A DNA stretch of 64,000 nt from Bacteroides ndongoniae (GTDB lineage Bacteria > Bacteroidota > Bacteroidia > Bacteroidales > Bacteroidaceae). How positions within the stretch are numbered: position 1 is the first letter of the stretch; each line of letters opens with the position of its first letter. Of the stretch, positions 9,370-16,491 are shown piece by piece. The position numbers were made by a program, and so were the translations under genes. The DNA lies in the NCBI RefSeq assembly GCF_900108345.1, contig NZ_FNVV01000014.1, positions 2,031,664-2,095,663 on the forward strand, given 5' to 3'. The notes under the pieces are model-generated. The model was given only the letters and a program-made list of their open reading frames with translations, searched no databases and had not been told where the DNA came from.

Positions 9370-9611
9370 CTGCTTCCACACTTGCACGGCTCCTGTTCCA
9401 CACTGGTGTGGCTCGCGAGAAACACTTGTACGGCTCGCGAGCTATACAAGCAATACTCGTGGAGATTGCAAACAATACTCGTGGGGATTGCAGGCAATAC
9501 TTGGCGGGGTTGTGAGTCATACTCGCGGGCTTTGTGGACAGAACCCGGCGGCATTGCTTGCGATAGGCGGCAGGATTGCTTGTGTCCTGGCCGGACATTG
9601 CTTGTTGTGGT
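9370..9611. repeat. Array A: 11 units of a degenerate 22-bp tandem repeat
   Basis: Units start at 9370, 9392, 9414, 9436, 9458, 9480, 9502, 9524, 9546, 9568 and 9590, each exactly 22 bp. Units 1-3 resemble the other arrays (CACTTGYACGGCT ending, CGCGAG start). Units 4-6 change the core to forms such as ATTGCAGGCAATACT, and units 8-11 to CATTGCTTG variants. The phase never slips although some pairs of units share under half their bases. Confidence 0.85.
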
Positions 9612-9786
9612 GACTGACTTTTGATGTTACACGGCTAAAAAACAAACATTCGGGATTTTGGTTTCACGGCTTCACCACGTATTTTCATACTGATATACAA
9701 GGAAATATGGTGAAACATGATGTTTCACCATCGCTACACTGAAGGTAAAGTGAAACATAAATCGGGATGGTTGTACTACACATTAA

Positions 9787-9853
9787 TTTTTTCTCAGTTA
9801 GAGAAAAATTTTTTCCTAACTGGGAATTTATTTTTTCCTAACTGGGGAAAAAA
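9787..9853. repeat. CCTAACTGGG/T-run hairpin element, copy 1
   Basis: Three copies of a TTTTTCCTAACTGGGG-like word in both orientations, separated by A/T runs, form alternative hairpins flanked by T runs. The same element occurs at 54779-54847. It looks like a bidirectional terminator-type repeat. Confidence 0.7.
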
Positions 9854-9910
9854 TGCAAGACTGACATTGCTGTCACCCCTTCCAGGAAATCCGTTCTGCC
9901 AGAATTTATC

Positions 9911-9930
9911 GTAAGCGCGGAGACGCTTAC
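9911..9930. other. Short perfect hairpin
   Basis: GTAAGCG and CGCTTAC pair around the loop CGGAGA. There is no T-run on either side, so it is not a standard terminator. Confidence 0.45.
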
Positions 9931-10173
9931 ACAGTGACACTAGCCGTGAAACATATCTTTCACCGGAAAATGTTTGTAATGAAAGAGTTACAGCAGGGTG
10001 AAAGCGTGAAGGCTATTTCGGAAAAATCAAACATCATACAGGGTGAAAGCACAAGTTGAGCCCCCAAAGTCCCTCTTTAGCAGTGTAAAGTCCCTCTTTG
10101 CAAAGCCGAAGTAAGACTTTGCGTACCGACTTGTCGGTTGCTGAAAAATGCCACAACAACTTCCCCGCAGCTA

Positions 10174-10204
10174 TTCGCGCATTCCCTAATTATCCGTACC
10201 TTTG
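10174..10204 (+). promoter_or_regulatory. queA promoter
   Basis: A -33-like TTCG (10174-10177), 19 nt and a -7 element TACCTTTG (10197-10204) match the Bacteroidetes promoter pattern. The start codon at 10230 is 25 nt downstream, preceded by AAGGAG. Confidence 0.7.
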
Positions 10205-10229
10205 CACCCGAAAAAGGAGAAATACGATT

Positions 10230-11453
10230 ATGAGACAAGACCCTAAACATATCCGCATCAGCGAGTTCAACTATCCGCTGCCCGACGAGCGCATCGCCAA
10301 GTTCCCCCTGCCTGTACGCGACCAGTCCAAACTGTTGGTTTACCGCCACGGACAGGTGACCGAAGACCAGTTCACCTCCCTGCCCGACTACGTGCCGGCA
10401 GGCAGCCTGATGGTGTTCAACAACACCAAGGTCATTCAGGCCCGCCTGCACTTCCGCAAGGAAACGGGCGCACTGATCGAGGTTTTCTGTCTGGAACCCA
10501 TCGAGCCAAACGACTACGTGCTGAACTTCCAGCAGACTGAGCACGCCGCCTGGCTCTGCATGGTGGGCAACCTGAAGAAGTGGAAAGAAGGCCCCCTGCG
10601 CCGCGAGATGACCGTAAAAGGACGTCCGCTGACGCTGACTGCCGAGCGGGGCGAGTGCCGCGGCACCAGTCACTGGGTGGACTTCCACTGGGACAATCCC
10701 GAGGTGACCTTTGCCGACATTCTCGAAGTGTTCGGCGAGCTGCCCATCCCGCCCTACCTGAACCGCGAGACACAGGAAAGCGACAAGGAGACCTATCAGA
10801 CGGTTTATTCCAAGATAAAAGGCTCCGTAGCTGCCCCTACAGCCGGATTGCACTTCACGCCCCGCGTGCTCGACGCACTCCGCACAAAAGGCGTTGACCT
10901 GGAAGAACTGACGCTGCACGTAGGTGCCGGCACCTTCCGCCCTGTGAAGAGCGAAGAAATCGAAGGGCACGAGATGCACACAGAGTACATCTCCGTATCG
11001 CGCGGCACGATAGAAAAGCTGATAGCCCACGAGGGGCAGGCCATAGCCGTAGGCACCACATCGGTGCGCACGCTCGAAAGCCTCTATCACATCGGCGTCA
11101 CCCTGTTGCAGAACCCTGACGCTACGGAAGAACAGTTGCACGTCCGCCAGTGGCAGCCCTACGAAATGGAAGGCGAAGCCCCCACAGCGGTCGAAGCCCT
11201 GACGGCCGTCCGCGACTATCTGGACCGTCACGGCATAGAAGCCCTGCACACCAGCACACAGATCATCATCGCCCCAGGCTACGACTACCGCATCGTCCGT
11301 GCCATGGTGACCAACTTCCACCAGCCACAGAGTACGCTGCTGCTGCTCGTCTCGGCCTTTGTCCACGGCGACTGGCACACCATCTACGACTATGCCCTGG
11401 CCCACGACTTCCGTTTTCTGAGCTACGGGGACTCGTCGCTGCTGATACCGTAA
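10230..11453 (+). CDS. queA: S-adenosylmethionine:tRNA ribosyltransferase-isomerase
   Basis: This 407-aa protein catalyses the penultimate part of queuosine synthesis, moving the ribosyl group of SAM onto 7-aminomethyl-7-deazaguanine in tRNA to make epoxyqueuosine. Family signatures are clear: VFNNTKVIQARL (about residues 66-77), PIPPYLNRET, then GSVAAPTAGLHFT, LTLHVGAGTF and HEMHTE. The start at 10230 is fixed by the promoter and AAGGAG upstream; the reading frame continues upstream without similarity. It is longer than the usual 340-360 aa, as is common in Bacteroidetes. Other queuosine genes are not in the window. Confidence 0.96.
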   Translation: MRQDPKHIRISEFNYPLPDERIAKFPLPVRDQSKLLVYRHGQVTEDQFTSLPDYVPAGSLMVFNNTKVIQARLHFRKETGALIEVFCLEPIEPNDYVLNFQQTEHAAWLCMVGNLKKWKEGPLRREMTVKGRPLTLTAERGECRGTSHWVDFHWDNPEVTFADILEVFGELPIPPYLNRETQESDKETYQTVYSKIKGSVAAPTAGLHFTPRVLDALRTKGVDLEELTLHVGAGTFRPVKSEEIEGHEMHTEYISVSRGTIEKLIAHEGQAIAVGTTSVRTLESLYHIGVTLLQNPDATEEQLHVRQWQPYEMEGEAPTAVEALTAVRDYLDRHGIEALHTSTQIIIAPGYDYRIVRAMVTNFHQPQSTLLLLVSAFVHGDWHTIYDYALAHDFRFLSYGDSSLLIP

Positions 11454-11471
11454 GATTATATCCTGTCGATA

Positions 11472-11502
11472 TTTGCCCAAAAGGAAGAAATGCTTATATT
11501 TG
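11472..11502 (+). promoter_or_regulatory. Promoter of the mntA-Nudix unit
   Basis: TTTG (11472-11475), a 19-nt spacer and TATATTTG (11495-11502) match both promoter elements exactly. It lies between queA and the nucleotidyltransferase gene, so those genes can be transcribed separately from queA. Confidence 0.75.
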
Positions 11503-11531
11503 TATCGCTCAACCCATAAAACCTTTAGAAT

Positions 11532-11825
11532 ATGTTACAGTTAGAAGAATGCAAACAGAAACTGAAGGATTTCAAGCAAACCTTCGGCCAGAGATTCGGC
11601 ATCATCAATATCGGCATATTCGGTTCAGTTGCCCGTCAGGAAAATACAGAAGACAGCGATATTGACATTGTCGTGGAAGTGGAAAAGCCTTCCCTGTCCC
11701 TGATGTATGAGCTCAAAGAAGCCTTGAAAGCACTCTTCGGTTGCAATGTAGATTTAGTCCGCTTCCGGAACTCCCTGCGACCGCTACTGAAGGACAACAT
11801 CTTAAACGATACAGTTTATGTATAA
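11532..11825 (+). CDS. MntA-like nucleotidyltransferase domain protein (antitoxin type)
   Basis: This 97-aa protein consists of one minimal nucleotidyltransferase fold with the signature GSVARQENTEDSDIDIVVE at residues 31-49 (GS, then the metal-binding SDID at 42-45). In MntA/HepT pairs this enzyme AMPylates the HEPN RNase toxin to silence it. The next gene overlaps it by 8 bp and resembles a HEPN protein that has lost its middle, so the pair appears to be a broken toxin-antitoxin module. Confidence 0.85.
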   Translation: MLQLEECKQKLKDFKQTFGQRFGIINIGIFGSVARQENTEDSDIDIVVEVEKPSLSLMYELKEALKALFGCNVDLVRFRNSLRPLLKDNILNDTVYV

Positions 11826-11964
11826 GAAATATACGGTATGCGACCGCCTGCAACAGATATTGGAAGCCATAGACGAAAGTATTGTCTTCTCTACCATTAA
11901 AGAAGACCTGCCCGTCATACGGCCTGTCATCATCGAATTGATACAGAAGTTTTCTACTGAATAA
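11818..11964 (+). pseudogene. HEPN (HepT/DUF86-like) toxin remnant, internally deleted, 48 codons
   Basis: The ATG at 11818 overlaps the end of the nucleotidyltransferase gene, the usual coupling for MntA-HepT pairs. The product begins with DRLQQILEAIDESI, like the first helix of HepT proteins, and ends with TIKEDLPVIRPVIIELIQKF, like their last helix. A complete HepT is about 110-140 aa; the middle, including the catalytic RxxxxH motif, is absent. The frame stays open to TAA at 11964, 5 bp before the Nudix gene. It is therefore either an inactive toxin relic or a minimal partner protein; I favour the relic. Confidence 0.6.
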
Positions 11965-11969
11965 CAAAT

Positions 11970-12467
11970 ATGAATCAAGACAACAACCAAGAAATGTTTC
12001 CCCTCGTCGATGAAGAAGGGAATATCATCGGTGCCGCCACACGCGGCGAGTGCCATAACGGCAGCAAGCTGCTGCACCCCGTCGTACACTTGCACGTATT
12101 CAACTCGCGTGGCGAACTCTATCTGCAAAAGCGTCCTGAGTGGAAGGATATCCAGCCGGGCAAGTGGGACACGGCTGTAGGCGGGCATGTGGATTTGGGC
12201 GAAAGTGTAGAACAAGCCCTCCGTCGTGAAGTACGCGAAGAACTGGGTATCACCGAGTTTACGCCCCAGCAGGTGACACACTACGTCTTCGAATCAGCCC
12301 GCGAACGCGAACTGGTCTTCACCTATAAAACAGTTTACGACGGCCCCGTCACCCCCAGCGACGAGCTGGACGGCGGACGCTTCTGGCCCATCGAAGAAAT
12401 ACGTGCCAATCTGGGAAAAGGAGTCTTTACGCCCAACTTCGAGGGAGAGATAGAGAAAATCATTTAA
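11970..12467 (+). CDS. Nudix hydrolase (IPP isomerase/YfcD-like)
   Basis: This 165-aa protein carries a complete Nudix box at residues 72-94 (GHVDLGESVEQALRREVRE followed by ELGI), with all metal-binding glutamates. The N-terminus PLVDEEGNIIGAATRGECHNG and LHPVVHLHVFNSRGELYLQKR match the YfcD-like branch related to isopentenyl-diphosphate isomerase. It should hydrolyse a nucleoside-diphosphate-type substrate, which the sequence does not identify. It follows the HEPN remnant by 5 bp and probably shares its transcript. Confidence 0.9.
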   Translation: MNQDNNQEMFPLVDEEGNIIGAATRGECHNGSKLLHPVVHLHVFNSRGELYLQKRPEWKDIQPGKWDTAVGGHVDLGESVEQALRREVREELGITEFTPQQVTHYVFESARERELVFTYKTVYDGPVTPSDELDGGRFWPIEEIRANLGKGVFTPNFEGEIEKII

Positions 12468-12476
12468 AACAGTGAA

Positions 12477-12663
12477 GGTGTGTCAAAACTTAGTTATGGT
12501 ATCTGACTCCCCTCCTTCTGGAAGGAGGGGTGCCCAACGGGCGGGGTGGTAGGTTTTACGACACTCTGTGTATCAATATTTATTTTTCCTACCACCTCCC
12601 CCTTCGGGTACTCCTCCTTCCAGAAGGAGGAGAGTTTCAGATACTTTTGTTTTTGACACCCTC
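12477..12663. repeat. About 190-bp foldback element, copy 1
   Basis: Two inverted arms of about 75 bp flank a loop of about 35 bp. The left arm runs GGTGTGTCAAAAC, GGTATCTGACTCCCCTCC, GGAAGGAGGGGTGCCC, GGGTGGTAGG; the right arm is its imperfect complement ending TTTTTGACACCCTC. It lies between convergent genes (Nudix + and glmM -). Related copies are at 35105-35200 and 61456-61660. Confidence 0.85.
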
Positions 12664-12696
12664 ATGCAAACCGAACATACCAGAGCATAAAAAAAA

Positions 12697-12738
12697 GAAT
12701 GAAGAACCGTCCTGCACAAGGCAGGCAGTTCTTCATTC
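12697..12738 (-). terminator. Terminator of glmM
   Basis: GAATGAAGAAC and GTTCTTCATTC form an 11-bp stem with an inner CCTGC/GCAGG stem. On the minus strand it is followed by eight T residues, so it fits a rho-independent terminator for glmM, 22 bp after that gene's stop. Confidence 0.8.
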
Positions 12739-12759
12739 TTCATTATTAGTCTTTTCTAT

Positions 12760-14148
12760 TTATTTCGCCAGTTCTTCGATTACCTTCATAATCTGCTGAC
12801 CGATTTCTTCAGCTTCCTCCTGTGTGTGAGCCTCGCTGTATACACGGATAATCGGTTCGGTATTACTCTTACGCAGGTGTACCCACTTCTCGGGGAAGTC
12901 AATCTTCACACCGTCGATGTCGTTGATTTCCTCGTTCTTGTAGATTTCCTTCACCTTAGCCAGGATGGCGTCTACATCGGTTTCGGGAGTCAGGTCTACA
13001 CGGTTCTTAGCCATGAAGTAAGCAGGATAAGTAGCACGCAGTTCGCTCACCTTCTTGCCTTCGTGTGCCAGATGACTCAGGAAGAGGGCAATACCTACCA
13101 AAGCGTCGCGTCCGTAGTGGCTGGCCGGATAGATGACACCACCGTTGCCTTCGCCGCCGATAACGGCACCTACTTCTTTCATCTTCGTGGTTACGTTTAC
13201 TTCACCTACGGCCGATGCGTAGTATTCCTGTCCGTAGCTACGAGTCACGTCGCGCAGGGCACGAGTCGAGCTGAGGTTCGACACGGTGCTACCCGGTGTA
13301 TGCTTCAGGATGTAGTCGGCTACGCTGACCAGTGTATATTCTTCGCCGTACATGCGTCCGTCTTCGCAGATGATGGCCAGACGGTCTACGTCGGGGTCTA
13401 CTACGAAAGCTACATCGTTCTTGCCGGCTTTCATCAGGTTCATGATGTCGCCCAAGTTCTTCTCCAGCGGTTCGGGGTTGTGCTGGAAGTCGCCTGTAGG
13501 CTCGCAATAGAGTTTTTCAACGTGCTTCACGCCCAGTGCTTCGAACAACTGAGGCAGGATGATACCGCCCACGGAGTTCACGCAGTCGATGGCTACGTGA
13601 AAGTCGGCCTTGCGGATAGCTTCTACGTCCACCAAGTCGAGAGCCAGCACGCTATCAATATGCTTCTGGTTATAAGTCAGGTCTTTGCGGTAAGTTCCAA
13701 GTTTGTCAACTTCGGCGTATTCGAAAGCCTCGGCCTCGGCTATGCGGAGCACCTCGTTGCCTTCTTCCTTGTTCAGGAATTCACCCTTCTCGTTCAACAG
13801 TTTCAGGGCATTCCACTGACGGGGATTGTGTGAAGCGGTAAGAATGATACCACCGCTGGCACCTTCCATCGTAACTGCCAGTTCGGTAGTCGGTGTAGAA
13901 GCCAGGTCGATATCGACCACGTCCCATCCCATACCCATCAGGGTACCTACCACAACGTTCTTTACCATCTCGCCGGAAAGGCGGGCGTCGCGGCCTACTA
14001 CAATTTTGTTGCTTTTAACGGTACACGTCTTACGGATAAGAGTGGCGTACGCTGAAGTGAATTTCACAATGTCGAGTGGATTGAGTCCCTCGCCTGCACT
14101 GCCGCCGATGGTTCCGCGGATGCCGGAAATAGATTTAATCAGTGTCAT
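12760..14148 (-). CDS. glmM: Phosphoglucosamine mutase / phosphohexomutase
   Basis: This 462-aa alpha-D-phosphohexomutase should interconvert glucosamine-6-phosphate and glucosamine-1-phosphate for UDP-GlcNAc and peptidoglycan synthesis. The phosphoserine loop TASHNPR is at 104-110 (Ser106), the metal loop DPDVDR at 251-256, and the sugar-binding GEGNGGV and C-terminal phosphate loop RKSNTEPIIRVY are present. A phosphomannomutase role cannot be excluded, but the family member in Bacteroides is generally GlmM. The DUF4827 gene lies 37 bp upstream on the same strand. Confidence 0.9.
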   Translation of the reverse strand: MTLIKSISGIRGTIGGSAGEGLNPLDIVKFTSAYATLIRKTCTVKSNKIVVGRDARLSGEMVKNVVVGTLMGMGWDVVDIDLASTPTTELAVTMEGASGGIILTASHNPRQWNALKLLNEKGEFLNKEEGNEVLRIAEAEAFEYAEVDKLGTYRKDLTYNQKHIDSVLALDLVDVEAIRKADFHVAIDCVNSVGGIILPQLFEALGVKHVEKLYCEPTGDFQHNPEPLEKNLGDIMNLMKAGKNDVAFVVDPDVDRLAIICEDGRMYGEEYTLVSVADYILKHTPGSTVSNLSSTRALRDVTRSYGQEYYASAVGEVNVTTKMKEVGAVIGGEGNGGVIYPASHYGRDALVGIALFLSHLAHEGKKVSELRATYPAYFMAKNRVDLTPETDVDAILAKVKEIYKNEEINDIDGVKIDFPEKWVHLRKSNTEPIIRVYSEAHTQEEAEEIGQQIMKVIEELAK

Positions 14149-14185
14149 AGATAATAATTTAAATTATTTGGTTAGAAATGAAGTA

Positions 14186-14785
14186 TCAATATATCTGATA
14201 TTTACGTATGTCATAATAGTAAGGGTAGACGTACTGCATGGCTGTCTGATGTCCCATCTTCGAAGGTACAATCAAACGCACGTGAGCACGGTCGCGTACA
14301 TAGGACAGGGGAACAAGCCAGCCGGCTGGCACTGCTGAAGTACCGTAATACGACCACATGTAACCGTTGGAGTTCGTAAAGATGCCGGTGATGGAAGAAG
14401 AGGTAACCTGATAGAGGAACTCGTCTACATCGACTGCATTGATGTTGGACAAAGTTGTGTCCTTGTCGAGCAGGCTGTACTCCATGAAGCGTACCAGAAC
14501 AATGTCGTTCGGCTTCACCGTATCGGCAGGATTTTCGGAGCCTTTGTCTACGATGTTCATGTAGACTCCACTGGCCAGCTGTACGTATTCGTTCTCGGCC
14601 GTCATCGAATCTTGTGCATAGAATTCGCTTTGCGAGATGACTTTGATGCCATGTTCGGTGATGAAGTCGGCAATGGCGGCATCTTCTTCTTCGCGCATCT
14701 CAGCATAAGTCTTTGTATTGTCGCAGGCCTGAAAAGCCAGGCTCAGTGCGAACAGGGTAAATAAAAATAAGGTAAGTTTCTTCAT
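14186..14785 (-). CDS. DUF4827-type lipoprotein
   Basis: This 199-aa lipoprotein starts at the ATG at 14785 (MKKLTLFLFTLFALSLAFQAC, lipobox Cys21). A frame-consistent upstream TTG would add three residues and is less likely. The body contains KTYAEMREEEDAAIADFI and the TVKPNDIVLVRFMEYSLLDK segment, resembling the FKBP-like DUF4827 lipoproteins found beside glmM in Bacteroides. Function is unknown; an envelope location is inferred. Confidence 0.85.
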   Translation of the reverse strand: MKKLTLFLFTLFALSLAFQACDNTKTYAEMREEEDAAIADFITEHGIKVISQSEFYAQDSMTAENEYVQLASGVYMNIVDKGSENPADTVKPNDIVLVRFMEYSLLDKDTTLSNINAVDVDEFLYQVTSSSITGIFTNSNGYMWSYYGTSAVPAGWLVPLSYVRDRAHVRLIVPSKMGHQTAMQYVYPYYYDIRKYQIY

Positions 14786-14808
14786 TTCTGTCAATTAGTA
14801 ATTCTGTA

Positions 14809-14839
14809 CAAAAGTATCTGATTTCCCCGAATATTGAAA
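14809..14839 (-). promoter_or_regulatory. Promoter of the DUF4827-glmM unit
   Basis: Read on the minus strand, TACTTTTG (14816-14809) is preceded by TTTC 19 nt upstream. It lies 24 bp before the lipoprotein start. Confidence 0.6.
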
Positions 14840-14923
14840 GCTACGGACAGAAAGTTCGTATCTTTTAACCTTTCGTCACGTATGCAAGGCGTTGTGCACG
14901 GCTGCATACGGCACCGTAACGGT

Positions 14924-15955
14924 CTACTTCAGCAACAGGGGCTTGTATTTTTCCAACGCCTGTTCGAACACTTTTTTCGCTTCTTCCATCGTTCCGTAAA
15001 ATTCGCCTCCCGAAGCGTTCAGGTGTCCGCCACCTCCGAAAAACTCGGCTGCCAGCTGGTTGCAGGGGAAGGTGCCGACCGAGCGCAGCGATACCTTAAT
15101 CATAGGCCGTTCGGTGTCCTCGCGCAGGAAACAGGAGAAGACAACGTTCTTGATGCTGAGCGGAATGTTGACAAATCCTTCGCTGTCGCCACGGATGTAG
15201 CTGAACTGGCTCTGTTCTTTCTTGGTCAGTGTGATGAGGGCAGCACGGTGTTCATGATAGACCTTCATCTGCGTCAGGACATACCCCATCAGACGCAAAC
15301 GGCTTTCGGAATAAGTATTGAACACCTTGCGGTAGATCTCGTCCTTGTCGATACCTTTGGTGAGGAGTTCGCTGATGATGAAATAGATTTCGCGGTTGTT
15401 CGAGTTATACGTGAACCCGCCCGTATCGGTCATCATACCGGTGTAGATGCATTCGGCACACTCGCGCGTGATATCGCTGAAGTAGCCCATGCGGCAAATC
15501 ATACGGAACACCAGCTCCGACGTCGACGAAATCTGCGGATGCGAAATGGTAATCTTACAGAAATCCTCGGGATGCAGGTGGTGGTCAATCAAGATTTTGC
15601 GTGCCGGCGAGGCCAACACAGCTTCCTTCATGGCGTCGATACGGCTGGTGGCATTGAAGTCGAGGCAACAAATAACGTCGGCTTCGGCTATCAGCTTGTC
15701 GGCAAACTCCTTATAGCGGTCGTACAACAGAATGTCCTTACTGCCCGGCATCCACTTCAGGAAGTCGGGGAAAGCGTTCGGTACAATCACGTTAGCAGTC
15801 TTATCCTGCGAGTTCAGGAAGTGCCACAATCCCAGCGAAGAGCCGATGGCATCGCCGTCGGGACCCACGTGCGACACAATCACCATCTTGTCCGCACGGT
15901 CCAGCCATTTGGCAAAATGGTCGATATTGGCTTGTTCAATAACTTTCGTCAACAT
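14924..15955 (-). CDS. DHH-family phosphoesterase (NrnA-like oligoribonuclease / pAp phosphatase)
   Basis: This 343-aa protein belongs to the NrnA family, which degrades short RNA oligomers and dephosphorylates pAp. The metal-binding motifs are visible: SHVGPDGDAIGS (28-39), CLDFNATSR (97-105), IDHHLHPE (123-130, the DHH motif) and the DHHA1 substrate loop FGGGGHLNASGG near residue 306. The ATG at 15955 has a -7 element close upstream. The DUF4827 gene follows 138 bp downstream with its own promoter. Confidence 0.9.
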   Translation of the reverse strand: MLTKVIEQANIDHFAKWLDRADKMVIVSHVGPDGDAIGSSLGLWHFLNSQDKTANVIVPNAFPDFLKWMPGSKDILLYDRYKEFADKLIAEADVICCLDFNATSRIDAMKEAVLASPARKILIDHHLHPEDFCKITISHPQISSTSELVFRMICRMGYFSDITRECAECIYTGMMTDTGGFTYNSNNREIYFIISELLTKGIDKDEIYRKVFNTYSESRLRLMGYVLTQMKVYHEHRAALITLTKKEQSQFSYIRGDSEGFVNIPLSIKNVVFSCFLREDTERPMIKVSLRSVGTFPCNQLAAEFFGGGGHLNASGGEFYGTMEEAKKVFEQALEKYKPLLLK

Positions 15956-15981
15956 GTTCTTTTCGTTTTACTTCGAAGCGG

Positions 15982-15989
15982 CAAAAGTA
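15982..15989 (-). promoter_or_regulatory. -7 element of the nrnA-like gene
   Basis: TACTTTTG on the minus strand, 26 bp before the start codon. No clear -33 TTTG is seen. Confidence 0.5.
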
Positions 15990-16042
15990 CAAATAAAGTT
16001 TGGAAGGACAGGCACGCCGGACGAAATATTTCCCAACCCGCC

Positions 16043-16130
16043 CGCGAGCAACACTTGCATGGCTCGTGAGAAACACTTGTACGGCTCGCGAGAGACACTT
16101 GCACGGCTCACGAGCCACACTTGCGTCGCT
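16043..16130. repeat. Array B: four 22-bp units
   Basis: Units start at 16043, 16065, 16087 and 16109. Each begins with a CGCGAG-like half-palindrome and holds ACACTTGYAYGGCT. It lies in the 536-bp divergent gap between the nrnA-like gene and fimbrial island 1. The rest of that gap shows only an AAAAGCGC/GCGCTTTT inverted pair (about 16343-16394). Confidence 0.85.
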
Positions 16131-16491
16131 CAAACGCCCCGGCAGAAAGGCCTAAACCCAAGAAAGACGAAAACAATGAATTTGTTTAGAAAAGTTAAAT
16201 ATCACAGCTTCCCCAAACAATTCTCTACCATTTCCGTTTAATGACAATGAAAACCCGCCGGAAAGCTCCGGTCGGACACATAGAAAACGCCGAAGCCGCA
16301 AATGTGCAATGAACAATTCGACTCAAACGACGTTTATAGTATACAAAAGCGCAATATGCCTTCACCCCAACCGGCGAGACACATCGCGCTTTTTTCATGG
16401 CCGAAGCCGAAAAAAGAACAACAGGTAAAAGAGATTCAGGATAACAAACGTATAACAGGTATTAGAGAGAACCACAACTTACAGAGACAGG

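Larger units (their letters stand above)
9662..10048. promoter_or_regulatory. Cluster of GTGAAA/TTTCAC motifs with a perfect palindrome
   Basis: GTGAAA or its complement occurs at 9662, 9710, 9723, 9750, 9946, 9958, 9998 and 10043. The copies at 9708-9730 form a perfect palindrome with 11-bp arms (TGGTGAAACAT) and a 1-nt centre. The copies at 9946 and 9958 form a second, looser inverted pair. These may be binding sites or remnants of a repeat family; no regulator can be named. Confidence 0.4.
9136..10229. other. 1.1-kb non-coding divergent region rich in repeats
   Basis: No ORF here looks like a gene; those present run through the 22-bp repeat array, whose period is not a multiple of three. 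In order it holds an AT-rich stretch, the 11-unit array (9370-9611), GTGAAA/TTTCAC motifs (9662-10048), a CCTAACTGGG hairpin cluster (9787-9853), a 7-bp hairpin (9911-9930) and the queA promoter. Confidence 0.8.

Noticed and set aside
9370-9611. CRISPR array
   Set aside because: Units are 22 bp in total with a degenerate repeat, there is no constant 25-36 nt repeat with unique spacers, and no cas genes are present.
10077-11480. Long ORF antisense to queA
   Set aside because: It is a shadow of queA; the + strand frame has full QueA motifs and a promoter.
16343-16394. Terminator AAAAGCGC ... GCGCTTTTTT
   Set aside because: The stem is 8 bp but the loop is over 30 nt and no gene ends nearby; chance pairing is likely.
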